The notes below the pieces were generated by a model. The model saw only the letters and a program-made list of their open reading frames with translations. It had not been told where the DNA came from and made no database searches. Made by a program: the position numbers and the translations under genes. A DNA stretch of 64,000 bases from Pyrus communis (taxonomy: Eukaryota; Streptophyta; Magnoliopsida; Rosales; Rosaceae): assembly GCF_963583255.1 (NCBI RefSeq), contig NC_084808.1, positions 27,608,300 to 27,672,299 on the forward strand, in the 5' to 3' direction. How positions within the stretch are numbered: position 1 is the stretch's first letter; every line of letters starts with the position of its first letter. Positions 11,616-22,984 of the stretch are shown here, in pieces.

Positions 11616-12560
11616 AAGTCTGGATGAATCCAAGAAAAGTTAAGCGAAGAACAAATATGAACCTCATAACCCAAAGCTGTAGAAATATCAAGAACAGAGC
11701 TTCAAGGTCATTAATGGTGACTAAGTATTTAAGGAAGACGAAGAGAGAGAGAGAAAGGGATATAGAGTGAGAGAGAATTTCTGATATATTTCTTAACAAC
11801 TTTAATACAAGCATATTATCTTATTTTATACTGCCTAATCTATTGACACATGGCGGTATCTTGACGCTTATCATCCTTACAAAAGCCACCCAAAAGCAAA
11901 ACATGTAACAACCTAACAAGTATATCCAAGCGGAAGAGAAAGCACAAGAGAGAGAGACTTACCCTCTAATACAGAAAGTTTGGAATTTAGAATGAAATTT
12001 TTGGAATGTTAATAACAATTCTCAATATCCTTAAAAAATATTATGATGATGACGTGTGCAACTAACGTTGGAGTTACCTATGCCATTGGCCATTGCCACG
12101 AAGGAACCTGCAGGACCAGGATCCTCTGCATTTTTTATAGGTGTAATACCATGCAAGCGTCTTAATATCCACCGTTCAGAAAAATCCAAAGGTTAACATC
12201 CGTCGATTTTATCCAATGGTGGCGTGAAAACGCTTATCAAATAAGAATCAATTTCACTTTTAGTGTTTAATTTTGCTTTTTCGGTGAATAATGTAGTTCA
12301 CAAGGGACCGGTCTCAACGTGATGATTCTTGTCGTCTTGTGCATACCATTTTCTATGTTTTGGAGTGGTGGATTGACTCCATGAAGACGACAGAAAATGA
12401 ACTTCCTCAGCAAGCATGAACTATAACACAATCGTATCCTATTGGATAGTGCTAGCCGCACACTCGTTTTTATTTTCTCACAAATTTTTCAAATTTTGAT
12501 CGTCGGATCGAATGAATTGAAAAATATTAATAGTAAAAAATTAACAAGAATAACTCCTAA
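11616..12560. other. Putative RDR1-A promoter and spacer
   Basis: On the minus strand a CT-rich tract (about 11740-11775) next to a TATA-like word could mark the RDR1-A transcription start. A noncoding first exon is possible because an AG acceptor (TTGGCAG) lies just upstream of the ATG exon. The rest is unassigned. Near 12425-12545 is sequence resembling the AGGG-type MITEs at 14544 and 23409. Confidence 0.3.
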
Positions 12561-12950
12561 GTATTAATTAGGGTGCTCGTATTGCAACTGCGTGACCTAG
12601 AGCGATTACCAGGGGGAGAGAACCTCCGTTGTGTTTGTGAGGAAAACTGGATGTGGGTGTCGTCACCATAGAAGTAGTATTATTGATATTGTTATGCGAG
12701 GGCTGCTTGTGTTGGCCTGAGATGGGAAAACTTGAGTGTTCGATTTTAAAGAGTGACAAGATCAACGAAGAGCCTAAAAATGTACTCAGCAATCTCCTTT
12801 GACTCGTATTCAGCAAATGCGTAACCTTTAGGTCGTTCAGTTTCTTTGTCCCAAGGAATGTGCATGTCTACCACCCTCCTTGCCTGAATTAATTTATCGT
12901 AAAAAGCTCTATCGCTCACTCGCTCCTCCAAATTACTTATTTAAATGCAG
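12560..12950 (-). pseudogene. Degraded copy of an RRM protein gene (RBM7/SF3B4-like)
   Basis: The minus strand encodes half of an RNA recognition motif without an intron: NLEERVSDRAFYDKLIQARR, then HIPWDKETERPKGYAFAEYE, then SLVTL-like residues followed by a premature stop. After a frame change the similarity continues (NRTLKF, SISGQHKQPS-like, ending in Ser- and Arg-type codons). This resembles small plant RRM proteins related to RBM7 or SF3B4 that start GNLDERVSDR. The 5' end with the RNP2 strand is missing, and an in-frame stop and a frameshift follow the RRM. The lack of introns suggests a retrocopy, though an exon fragment cannot be excluded. Confidence 0.72.
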
Positions 12951-12954
12951 AACC

Positions 12955-13560
12955 TGGATTTTGACTTGGCGGTGGTGGACATGAGAGCATTTTCAGTGTG
13001 GGAAGGCCCCCATGCAACTGCCTATTAAATCCCCTCCAATGAATAATAACCGCATTTAATGAAGAGTAATTATCTTTTGCATCTCTATCCCTAAATTGAA
13101 TAGTCATGGCAATAGACAATAAAATATTAATATTTTTTATTTTATAAAATAATAAAAAATAATTTTATTTGTAATTTCGGATAGGATTTTTAATCGGTCT
13201 CGTTGCGCTAGGTGTTACTAAATAAGAAACTACAAGTATTTGTAAAAATATAAAATTGTGGTGTAAGGTGGAAGATAATGATAAGAAATTTATAGAAAAA
13301 ATAAATCAAATTTTTTTAATTTAAAAAAAAAATTCAAAAAATTTATTAATTTTTACATTTTTATTTACATTTTTTTTATTAATTTTATAACGTGGCTGAC
13401 GTCAGCCTTGCATCAGTGCCTTCAAGTGCTTAGGCCGTTGATTCGTACCTCCCCTTTCACGCAGGCCTCCCTCGAGCCCAATTGCCCGCATGGGCATAAG
13501 AAAGGGAGGGAGGCAATTGGATTGAAATGGTCCCCGGTCCACCAAGCAATGGGCACCGCT
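12955..13560. repeat. Decayed relative of the 13.6-kb Harbinger-like element
   Basis: Phrases such as ttgcatctctatccctaaattg, aataaaatatt, taattttatttgtaattt and tttttaatcggtctcgttg recur in the adjacent element at 13644-14524 in the same order. This indicates an older, broken copy of that family. No intact terminal repeats seen. Confidence 0.5.
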
Positions 13561-13643
13561 AGACTTGCTTTGATCACTGAACCCTAGCTAACTCAAACCG
13601 ACAAAGTATTCTATTAGGAAACTACATCTTTTTTTCCTCTTTA

Positions 13644-14524
13644 GAGCAATTCCACAGTGTCTAAGGCCCCATAGGGCTATCCACTATGCTATCCACCTAG
13701 TGAACAGTAACTGCTTGCCTTTTGCATCTCCACCCCTACACTACATAGCCCTAGCAATAAACAATAAAATATTTTTTTTTAAAATAATACAAAATAATTT
13801 TATTTATAATTTTGGATAAGATTTTTAATCGGTCTCGTTGTACCACTTTCTATTAAAAAAATTAATTAATTAAATATTAAAAAAGACAAAAAACCAAAAT
13901 AAAACACCCACACCCAGATTTTCAACCCGTGTCTTCCCCCCCCCCCCCAACGCACCCAAACCCTCCTCGCCTCTCTTCCTCCATCTTCACCATCCCACCC
14001 ACCTCAGCCTCCATCAACGATCCCGATCTTCCCTGCTCCCTAACCAAACTCTCTCTCTACCAAAAACAAATCTCAAATCGTGCGATCTGGGCGTGCCAGT
14101 GGAAGGAGAGGGTTCGCGAATGCATGGGGGCGAAGGTGGTGTGGGGTGCGGCGGCAACTGCGACTGAGGAAGGATTGGATCTCTGCCATTTGCCTATGGG
14201 TGTTCATCAGCCTCGGCGATGAACTCCGACGAAAACTGTTGAGTTCGAAACCTGCTGGGTTTTACAATTTTTTTAATTTTTTTAATTTTACTTTTTTTTT
14301 ATTAATATTTTATATTTTTATTAATTTTATATTGTGGTTTACATCGTTGTGACGTTAGCCCACTTGACGTTGCCTTCGAGCTCTTGGGTTGGCAACTCGT
14401 GCCAGGCCTTTCCCTTGGGCTCGCTCGGGCTCTATCGCGAGCACACGCTAGACCAAGTCCCTCGGGCTATCTGGCCCTGTTCCAACGCCAGTCCATTGGG
14501 CAATAACCCAAGGTGGAACTGCTC
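13644..14524. mobile_element. PIF/Harbinger-like MITE, 881 bp
   Basis: Ends are imperfect inverted repeats (gagcaattccaca on the left, aggtggaactgctc on the right) flanked on both sides by TTA at 13641-13643 and 14525-14527, the target duplication of PIF/Harbinger elements. The interior includes a C run (13937-13948), a GC-rich pseudo-coding stretch and AT-rich tracts, but no transposase. The same family occurs at 54157-54944. Confidence 0.75.
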
Positions 14525-14543
14525 TTAATGGTAAATAAAAATT

Positions 14544-14693
14544 AGGGGTGTGCTATCCACACACCCTATTTTACTTCTCACACACCCCTTGATAATTTAT
14601 ATTCGTTGATCTTCTTCAATTCATTCGATCCGACAGCTGAAAATTAAAAAAATATGTGAGAAGTAAAATGAGGTGTGTGAATATCATATCCCT
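14544..14693. mobile_element. hAT-like MITE, AGGG family
   Basis: A 150-bp foldback with inverted ends (aggggtgtgctatccacaca; right end the complement of agggatatgatattcacaca) and arms rich in attttacttctcac. It is flanked by a 7-bp direct repeat AAAAATT at 14537-14543 and 14694-14700. A second copy with an 8-bp duplication is at 23409-23555 and a partial one near 22985-23095. Confidence 0.75.
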
Positions 14694-15320
14694 AAAAATT
14701 ACTAGTTAGTTGAGAATCAACTCTACTTTTCTTTTACCCTTTACATTATGTATTTTTGGCTAACATTTAGTCTTGGGGAACCACAGGGAGTGGGGGGCGG
14801 TGGATACTTTTTCTTTTTGGCCTACGTTGAAGTGATAGATTGACTCGGTGAGGTGACCTCAAAAAAAAAGACGACATGCTGAACTTCCCCGGCAAGGACT
14901 TCCAAGGAGCAATTCTGTGTGCAGCTCCCCACTAGACGAGCATTATTGATGCGTTCTAATACAATAATAATAATTACCTATCATGGCTGTGTCCAGCATG
15001 AAATATCTGACTTACACATGGCGAAAAATACTGTTATACAATAGTGCTAACTGAAACTATAGATGCATTGTTGAAGTATATAAGCGCAAGACATGTATAT
15101 TTTGTAAGTAAAGTGGTATTCTAAACTAGTTTAATCAATAGAGATGGTGACCGGACTTGGGTTCAAAAATGGATTCACTGTTGCAACACAAACGAGCCAG
15201 ATTCCTTTTTGAACCAAATGGGCCAATCCTCGGCCGGAATCTTTCCATGTATTTGCCGTCAAAATCTAGCTCCAATCTACCGAAGCACGAATAGCCTAAA
15301 ATCGCAAGAGCATGCAACGC
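14694..15320. other. Intergenic; one unassigned open frame
   Basis: No known gene. A minus-strand open frame at 15317-15135 would encode about 60 residues (RLELDFDGKYMERFRPRIGP and so on). It has an unusually protein-like composition for this AT-rich region, but I recognise no family. It ends directly before the ASADH remnant and may be another captured gene piece. Confidence 0.3.
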
Positions 15321-15490
15321 TTAACTGAAGATTTATACTCTCAGCATGTGTCCGCATGACAGGAACTCGTATACATGTGGCAGTTAACTCGACATCATTG
15401 TTACCCTGAGGAAATGGACAGCGATTAAATGATCCATATTAACATCTGCAAACTTACATTACTTCAACCCGAAACCGAAAAAAGATCTGC
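15320..15490 (-). pseudogene. ASADH exon remnant (deleted copy)
   Basis: The minus strand reads NDVELTATCIRVPVMRTHAE then SINLQ, which is one exon of plant aspartate-semialdehyde dehydrogenase. It closely matches the exon at about 21871-21780. Beyond the exon the match continues to a point equivalent to 21935, then jumps to the equivalent of about 22246-22275 (acttcaacccgaaaccgaaaaaa). About 310 bp, including the YAFNLFSHN exon, are thus deleted. It is a non-functional duplicate of the 21.4-22.8 kb fragment. Confidence 0.82.
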
Positions 15491-15743
15491 AGGAGTTGAG
15501 CACTTGAAAATTTTCGAGAGTTAAATGAATTCGACTCAGCAAAAAGGAAGCTTACAACGTTTACACGATTGTGAATAACAAACGTAGATGAAAATTTAGA
15601 AATGCTGATGAATGTAATTTTACAATCAGTCAGAAAGTAACTAAAATAAACCGAGGCAAATGACAAGGGAATTAGCACCCTTGATAGCCGTACTTACATG
15701 AACTTTAACAGCTTAAACAAACATAACAAATTACAAATCATAA

Positions 15744-18700
15744 TCACAGCGGAAAACACATGCTTCGGAATTTGTCAAGCATGACGCCGCTTTGATCGGA
15801 CATATGAAAAGAATTCCTCAGACTTGTTTTCTCCCTCTTGATCTGGATGAGCTTGTCAAAAACACACCACGGAAAGCTGAGGAAATGATCCCTTTCCATT
15901 CCCTTGTTGCAGCGACCCCAGTAACGAGGATGATATGTAACGTAGTACCAAGCTGACGCTTTTGTTGCGGATACATCATCGACATCGGTGCTGGAATCTG
16001 ACTGATTCGCATGAAACCAGGTCCTAGCTTCCTTTTTAAGTGACCTCAGAGCGTGATTAATGGTCTCCAAGTCCCTTCTCTTATTGAAAAATTTCGACAC
16101 ACTGGTGATGTTCCCAGCTAGTATATCTGCTTCAGTTTTGATGCCGTAGTAATCCATCAGGTTTCCCAGCTTGTAGTCATACTCCCTTTTGCAGTTGATG
16201 GCATCATCGATGTAAGCTTCGAATCCGTCTACCTCCATGTCAGGATCATAGAACTTCCTAGCCACTTCCACGGTGAAGGATTTAATTGAGCTTGAATGTG
16301 AATGTGATCCAAGCTCAACATTTTTCACCTGTCGGAAAAGCTTCCCAATCACACGTCTGGACTCATACGTAGGTTTCTCAACCTTTTCCATGAAATCCGG
16401 ATATTCTTTGGCACGCAGACTACGCGGCACTTCCACTACCACGCCAGTTTTTGGAGAGTCGACAGCATAGGAACAGAGCTTGGCGAGCTCTATACATTGA
16501 GCACTCATGGCCTTCTGTGGTTCTGTGTCTGCAAAGACAGCATGTGCATTTGAAATGATCCCCAACATGTCGTTCACTATGTAGTTTGTAAACGACTCTG
16601 CAACTTCCTGCAACAAACAGCATAGAACACCAAATGTTGAATGAATAGGGCAGAAACACGACTGTAGAATATGTTTTGAAGTAACGATAAGCGGCTACAT
16701 TGTACTTAATAAATTGAGTAATACCTCCATTGTAACGTCATGATCCAATTCAATAGTTGGTGCTGGGGTATAATTCATCGGTCGAACTTTCCAAGGTGGA
16801 ATTAGATCTGAGTCCCAACTAACAAAGTAAAAATCTCCATCTAAATCTCCTCCTGAGCATTCATCAGGATGTGGTCTAATTCAGCGAGAAAAAAATAATG
16901 TGAGTACGTACACAATTGAAGGCAACAAATTATTGTAAGACAGAGTAACGCTAATATGCAGATGCAATCCAAAACGAATTTGAAATTTCATCAGCTACAA
17001 GATTTGAGAAAGTTGACATACCTCTTTCCTTTTTGCGGGAAAACTACACAATCCACCATGTGGTGCAATGCCGGCATGTCCACAGCTGTGAGAACACGAA
17101 CATCTCCCGGGTGTAAACATGGGTTTCTAGCAACTACAACATTCCCGTCCACAACAAACTTCTCTTCGCTCGAAGTAGTGTTGCTGTGAGCACTGCCAGT
17201 GGAAATCACGCGGTGAGAGCATTGCACAAATACCTGACCATATTCCAACGTTCCAGTTTCATCCAGACATCCCATCATTGATCTTCCACTCGAAACAAAT
17301 ATCCTTGTTTTTGTCCGCAGTTCCATGAGCTTGGATGCGCAGAATGCTTGTAGCGTCAATGACAGAAATGGTTCTGCATCCGGCTTGTAACCACACGAAA
17401 GCATTTCCTTCAAAACGTCTGTGACCTCCCCTTGAAATATCGTTTCGAGTGCTTCTTTTGCTCTTGATGGGTCAGTTAAAACGCCTTCCAGTTGATTCAA
17501 AGCCTGCGTTTGCTTCCTCTGAAAGACATGATCCGGGACTCTAAGGGTGGACAGAAGGGTGATCAGTTGACGATTGAGGAAACAAGGCTGGTACGTGCTC
17601 CATTTGAGAACATCAAGTGCTGTGTTGTTGGATTGGTACTTGCACATGCTCTCCCTCAGTGCCAAGTTCTTTGCCAATGTCGGATCTACTGCCACGACAC
17701 CTTTATAGCCACCTCTACGAATTTGAAAAGCTGATGGAGTAGAACTTCTCCCGCACTTTCTTGCCACCCTTTCAGCAAATTCAGCAGATATCTTCCCAAT
17801 TCCATCAGAGAAACAATATTTGACTCCACGCCTTTCGATTTTAACATCAGGAATGAGTTCGATTTCATCCCTATCAACATTAAAAGTCTCCCTGGAAGAG
17901 CTGAAAGCCTGGCCCAACCTAGCACCATACTTCGCCACATTTCTGATGTCTCTAAAGTCCCCCATCCTATTTCTAATGTCTTGTGCGCTGAGCTCACTTC
18001 TTGACGCAAACATCCACACTGAATGCTCGCGTAACTGACTTGATGAAAAGGCAAGAAACTCAAATTTCTTGTCACCAATGACAATGCCATTTCTTAGAGT
18101 AGAAAATATCCTTTCATAAACTCTCGTCCTCCTTTCCTCTTCTGCAGAAGTGTTACTTGTGCGCGGACGCGAACATAAATCTTTCGAATGTATCTTACCC
18201 AAGTCCTCATCCACGAAAGAAACACGAAGAAAATTATCAATATCTTGAGGATATTTTCGTAGAACACGGTTGGAAAGATTTACCTCCGGACCACAAAAAT
18301 AAACTTTAGATGGTGTGACTTGAAGCCTGTGCACATACACCATTCCATCATCTAAAGAGATAGCAGGTGTTTCAGGAATTCGCGTGCACGACTTGTAATC
18401 TCTGTACTGCTCACAAAGCCAACTCACGGGATCATAGCAGCACGCTTTCAAGCGAAATAATTTGTCCAGGGCACACTCTATGTAGTCAATTCTTATTGTG
18501 CTAGGATCAACTAGCTTATAAAAAGTGACATCAAGTGCTTGCCCTGGAACACGTCCGTGCTGAACCAAGGAATTGATCTTGAACAGGATTTTATACGGCA
18601 AGTTAATGCCTTCGGGTGGACTGACAATAGGAACAAGATCTGAATTACAGGAGAAAGGGTTACCTATCTCCAAAGCGAAGTGTCCTTCAGTTTCTTGGTA

Positions 18701-19685
18701 ATGAAGAAAATTATCACGTAGATTTGGAAGCACAGAACCATATGGAAGTTCCAAACATACAGCAGAAGATTGGCCAATGCAGCACGATGGAGTGAAGTCA
18801 ACTTCTCGAACCCAGTCATTGTCAGATGTTTGCTTAAATATCCGAGGGGTGCCAAGTAACTAGCAAGAGAAAGAAGAAAGGTAGAGAAAAAATGTTAGTC
18901 ATTTCCTCTGAGAGTCACACATTACACAGTAAATTATGCTATTTATAATAAAGATGACATATTGTATCATGATATTCAACGTGGGATCAGAAGTTACAAT
19001 GAATCTTTTATGCAGGGTGAATTAAACTTTTGTATTAAACAACTTATAAACTTTGATCACTAACTGAAGTTAGAAGTTACAATCGTACATTTCATAGCAA
19101 ATTGTAAAGTAATGGTTCACAAATTTCAGCTATATCATTGTACTAAAGAGAGGGAAAATTGAGAAAATGTGACTGACAAACCTGGATTAGAAGATACTTC
19201 CTAAGCTGATCACGCGCGATATGGAGCTCCATCTGGCTAATACTTTCCGTGAAGACCTCAAGCTTGTATACAGCAGAATCATAAGAGAACGAGAAGTAGA
19301 TATTCTTAAATTCTGACCCAAACTTGACTTGAACATCCGGTGCTGTCCAAAGAACAGAAAACTGCTCCTCGGAAACCAGGCATCCGAAGTGCAGCTTTAC
19401 ACGTCCCATGCTGTGTTCAAAGTTATCAACCTTCCATTTCCTAGCTTTCAGGTAAGAGTCCCCGTACCACAAGCGACGATCATCAGCTAATGGGATTATT
19501 ATTTCGGCAGATTCTGCATGTGTGAATTTAACTATGGCGGATGATCTTGATTTTCCATCATTTGGGGGACGAACCTTCACGTCAGAGACAGTTCCTTCTC
19601 CAGTGTATTCCTCCAGAAACGCCTTCACTGCTTCCGGTGATTCGACAGAGGAAAATCCATACAACTGAATTGTAGTCTTAACCAT
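15744..19685 (-). CDS. RDR1: RNA-dependent RNA polymerase 1, copy B
   Basis: The second complete RDR1-type gene, with the same four-exon structure as copy A: 19685-19182, 18859-17022, 16875-16725 and 16607-15744, about 1118 codons. Both internal splice phases and the 151-nt length of exon 3 are identical to copy A. The N-terminal RRM-like domain (MVKTTIQLYGFSS, SYDSAVYKLEVFTESISQME) is more diverged than the core. The core has SFVDEDLGKIHSKDL, FLAFSSSQLREHSVWMFASR, FSDGIGKISAEFAERVARKC, RRGGYKGVVAVDP, KTRIFVSSGRSMMGCLDETG and NPCLHPGDVRVLTAVDMP. The catalytic loop is CSGGDLDGD (about residues 787-795), followed by FYFVSWD, so Ser became Gly beside the aspartates while all three Asp are kept. 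The C-terminus ends DKFRSMCFPL, unlike copy A. No stop or frameshift was seen, so it is likely functional. By eye the two copies are clearly diverged throughout, so the duplication is not recent. Confidence 0.94.
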
Positions 19686-19699
19686 GTTGATACTATTGA

Positions 19700-20040
19700 T
19701 GGCAGCTGCTGTTTCACAAGTACAAATTGAAATTAAAAACTATGAACTCTTTGCAATATCCCTATGCATAAAATACTTGGAAATACAATAAAATGATTGC
19801 TAATGCTGCAAATGAGAAAAGAATAACGATATTTACACGCACAAAATGACTAACTTGCTAACACAACCTAGTAAAAAGTTTCGGTTTTTGTATGTCTAAA
19901 TAGAATTATCGACAAGAAAAAGGTTGGTACCTTGAATTTGAAATATGTATGAGCACTGAGATTATTACCCACAAAATTAACGCTGCTGTATTGTGAGGAG
20001 CAAAGCCAATGAAGCTCACCTTTGTATATATATAGGTCCA
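19700..20040 (-). promoter_or_regulatory. Putative RDR1-B promoter and 5' leader
   Basis: On the minus strand a TATA-like run (CCTATATATATAC, about 20037-20025) precedes a possible noncoding exon ending AAATTCAAG/GTACC near 19928. A possible acceptor GAAACAG/CAGCTGCC lies near 19712, just before the ATG. This would be a 5'-leader intron. It is inferred from motifs only. Confidence 0.35.
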
Positions 20041-20109
20041 TCATATGCACTGTAACTAACTTGTAGTTGCAGTTGTAGCAGAATAAACGAAGAAACCTTG
20101 TCACCCCAG

Positions 20110-21357
20110 TTATCCAAGGTACGCTTTCCCCCCTGTCTTCCTGTTAGGCGCCAAATATGTAGAATAACGAGTGTCATGATCTCCTGTTTCGCAGCGACAG
20201 CAAATCCTCATATTGTGAAGCTTACACATGGTGACACGTAGCAAGATCATGATGGATGGTTTTATTATTGTCATTTGTATAGTATTTCAATATTAGCGAG
20301 TGAGTGAAATAGTTAGTTATTAGAATGAAAGAAATCGATGGGGATCGCACTCACACCAAAAAGTATAGGCATAATTGATTTCTGTTATTCTATTTCTTTT
20401 AATCACAACTCAGCATAAGTAAATTTCAACTATATTAGTTTCGAACCTATAGCATATAAGTGGAAATTCAACACCGTATCTACTAGGATATTGGACCACA
20501 TGCAATAAATTTCAACTGTATTACCATTGCATGTAACATAATTCGTATTTTTGTAAGTTTGAATTTTATAGTTTTGTACTTAAAAGTTCATAAATCAAAT
20601 TGGTGTTATAGGGTGATTAACTCTTAATTGAGCTCCTAATGATGAATTGAACAATACGGCCAAGAACCTTCTGGAAGTTTTGGACCAATCCTAAGGTCAG
20701 CCCCAAGGAGAAGTTTTGGCCAATAACTTTCAAGAATCTCAAATGTGAGATGGACAAATACCTCCCATGAAGGGTACCCTTGGCGGGCAAGGTTGAGAGC
20801 ATATACTTGACAGAGTGAGGATGTCTAAAAGTATTAGAATTTTTTTAGGGTACTTTTTGGAAAGTTGGTACCTGCTCCGAAAGGAGTCAATTACCTACTT
20901 TGGAGCATCACCAATTCTATGTGCCTGAGAAAGCAAGAGAACGCGGACATCGGTTGGGCCTGTTGGCTTGAGCAGTGTGTTTGATTCTTGCATCCGTGTT
21001 CAAATCTCTCTTTCTCTACATTATAGAGGTTTAGAAAATAGTTTTGTCCCAAAAAAAAAAAAAAAGCAAGAGAGTGAAATATTCTCTTAAAGTACAAGAT
21101 CATTATAACAAAATTCCCCCTTGAAAATGAATTATTGATAAGCCTAATATCTTATTCTACGATAACAAAGTCGTATCCCACTAAGTAAGATCGGCTGCTA
21201 ATATCTTATTTTACAAAAATAAACAATGAAACTGCCTTAATTTGCTCGATTTCAACTTCTGCCTACATCTGAAGACTAAAACAGAATCAACTCAAATCAC
21301 TTCATCTCACCTCTCAAATAGATTTATATAGAAACATGTCGCCCTTGAATTTTAACT
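20110..21357. other. Intergenic between RDR1-B promoter and ASADH fragment
   Basis: No gene recognised. There is a poly-A run on the plus strand at about 21050-21065 preceded by a phrase (ctctacattatagaggttta) that could be the tail of a non-LTR element. Otherwise unremarkable AT-rich sequence. Confidence 0.35.
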
Positions 21358-22795
21358 ATATCAACATCTCGGCAATCTGAACAACATTAAGTGCAGCTCC
21401 CTCGCGTATTTGATCACCGCAGACAAAGATATCCAACCTGCGTAGAAAAATGCCAGTAGTGGCTTGTCGAAATATATACAGTTAGAAAGATAGCATTTTG
21501 TACCGTTACCCTTACCCATAGTTCCCCTCTTGGGACACATCACGGCGGATTCTGCTTGCTGCAACATCGTCTTTGTTTGACACCTCCAATGGTGTAGGGA
21601 AGTTATTCGCTGTCCGGTCATCAATAACCACCAGTCCAGGCGATCTCTTCAGAATTTCCCTTGCTGTGTCCTGGACAGTGAACAGATTTAGAACTCTAAG
21701 GAGAACGTGAAAAAAAAGAAGTAAATAAGTAGAAATTCATAAGACCGTCAGAAAATTCAGCAGAAATTCATCAAGTTGGTTCTCAAACTGAAGATTTATA
21801 CTCTCAGCATGTGCCCGCGTGACAGGAACTCGTATACATGTGGCAGTTACCTTGACATCATTGTCACTCTGAGGAAATGGACAACGAATAAATGATACAT
21901 ACACCTATGTTATTAGAATCTCCAAACTTACAAGCTGCTTTCCAATTAAATTACTCTGACTGATGAAAATCGTAAAGAAATTAACCCATATTTTTCTTGT
22001 CTCCTTGACTAGTTTCATTTCCTCTTCATTGTATCCATTTGAAAGAACTGCCGAGTTGTGCGAAAACAAATTAAACGCATACTGCAACACGCAAAGGCAA
22101 GCGTACGGTTCAATGATGCATCATGGAAAAAAAAATTTAATTTCCACAACAAACTTGAATAATTCACAACAAATAGACCGACCTGCCGCGAGAATATCTT
22201 AGTGGTCGGCGGCTTCCCTTCCAGGACCTTTGTATAGAAATTAAATTACATTACTTAAAACGGAAACCGAAAAAAAGAAAAAAAAAAAAAGAAAAAAAAA
22301 GACAACCAAAATCATGAGAGTGATGAAGCAAATAAGAAACCTCCTTAGTTTGCAGCTCAAGCTCTCTCACGGCAGCAGCACCAGCTCCACTAGCAGCCTG
22401 ATACGTGCTAACCACCATTCGTTTTACCTGAAAACGATTCATAAAGCATAACCCAATGTAACTCGATTAATTTCACAAAACCCCAATTAAAAATTCACAT
22501 ATAAAATCCAAATATAACTCCTAAGCAAACAACTTTGTAGCTCAAAGAAACAAACTCAAGAAAACCCGATTTCAAAACAAACCCGAAAAAAATGCACAAA
22601 AATCTCATAACAAAAGCAAAGCAATCAACTTTATAGCTCCACAACCAAAAACCCATTTCAAAAAGTTTCAAAACTTCCAAAATCACAAAAGATAAAAGGA
22701 AAAAAAATTGCCAACCTTAGAATGGCGATGGAGAGGGGTGACAGCCATTAAACAAATAATGGTGGAGCAATTTGGGTTAGCAATGAGCGCTCCCG
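21358..22795 (-). pseudogene. 5'-truncated aspartate-semialdehyde dehydrogenase gene
   Basis: ASADH reduces aspartyl phosphate to the semialdehyde in plastids, on the path to Lys, Thr, Met and Ile. The minus strand keeps the 3' exons in order. About 22793-22716 gives ALIANPNCSTIICLMAVTPL with the active-site Cys motif. 22427-22341 gives VKRMVVSTYQAASGAGAAAV. About 22229-22184 gives VLEGKPPTTKIFSRQ. About 22089-21990 gives YAFNLFSHN and EEEMKLVKETRKIW. About 21871-21760 gives TATCIRVPVTRAHAESINLQ. About 21673-21524 gives AREILKRSPGLVVIDDRTAN. About 21432-21358 gives LDIFVCGDQIREGAALNVVQ and the stop. I saw no stop codons inside these exons. Everything upstream (transit peptide and NADP-binding half) is absent: sequence breaks off at about 22795 beside a dispersed repeat. 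Plant ASADH is about 375 residues, so roughly half remains. It is likely non-functional, and recent enough to keep open exons. Confidence 0.88.
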
Positions 22796-22802
22796 GGCTA
22801 AG

Positions 22803-22910
22803 AAGACTTACAAAAGTATTTTAGCATTTTCTATCTCCTATTGTGTAATTCTTCAGCATTGAGAATTGAACTCAAGACGTGCCATAGAAATACTCAATAC
22901 CCATCATTTA
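22803..22910 (+). repeat. Dispersed ~110-bp repeat, copy 2
   Basis: Second copy of the 4048-4157 repeat, in the same orientation and highly similar by eye. It starts within about 10 bases of the ASADH truncation point. Confidence 0.7.
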
Positions 22911-22984
22911 TCGCAACTAATACAAACACAAAACCAAGGAGCTCAGTCCTTGAGTTAAATTTTCCCTTAATAGAGATCAAAATT

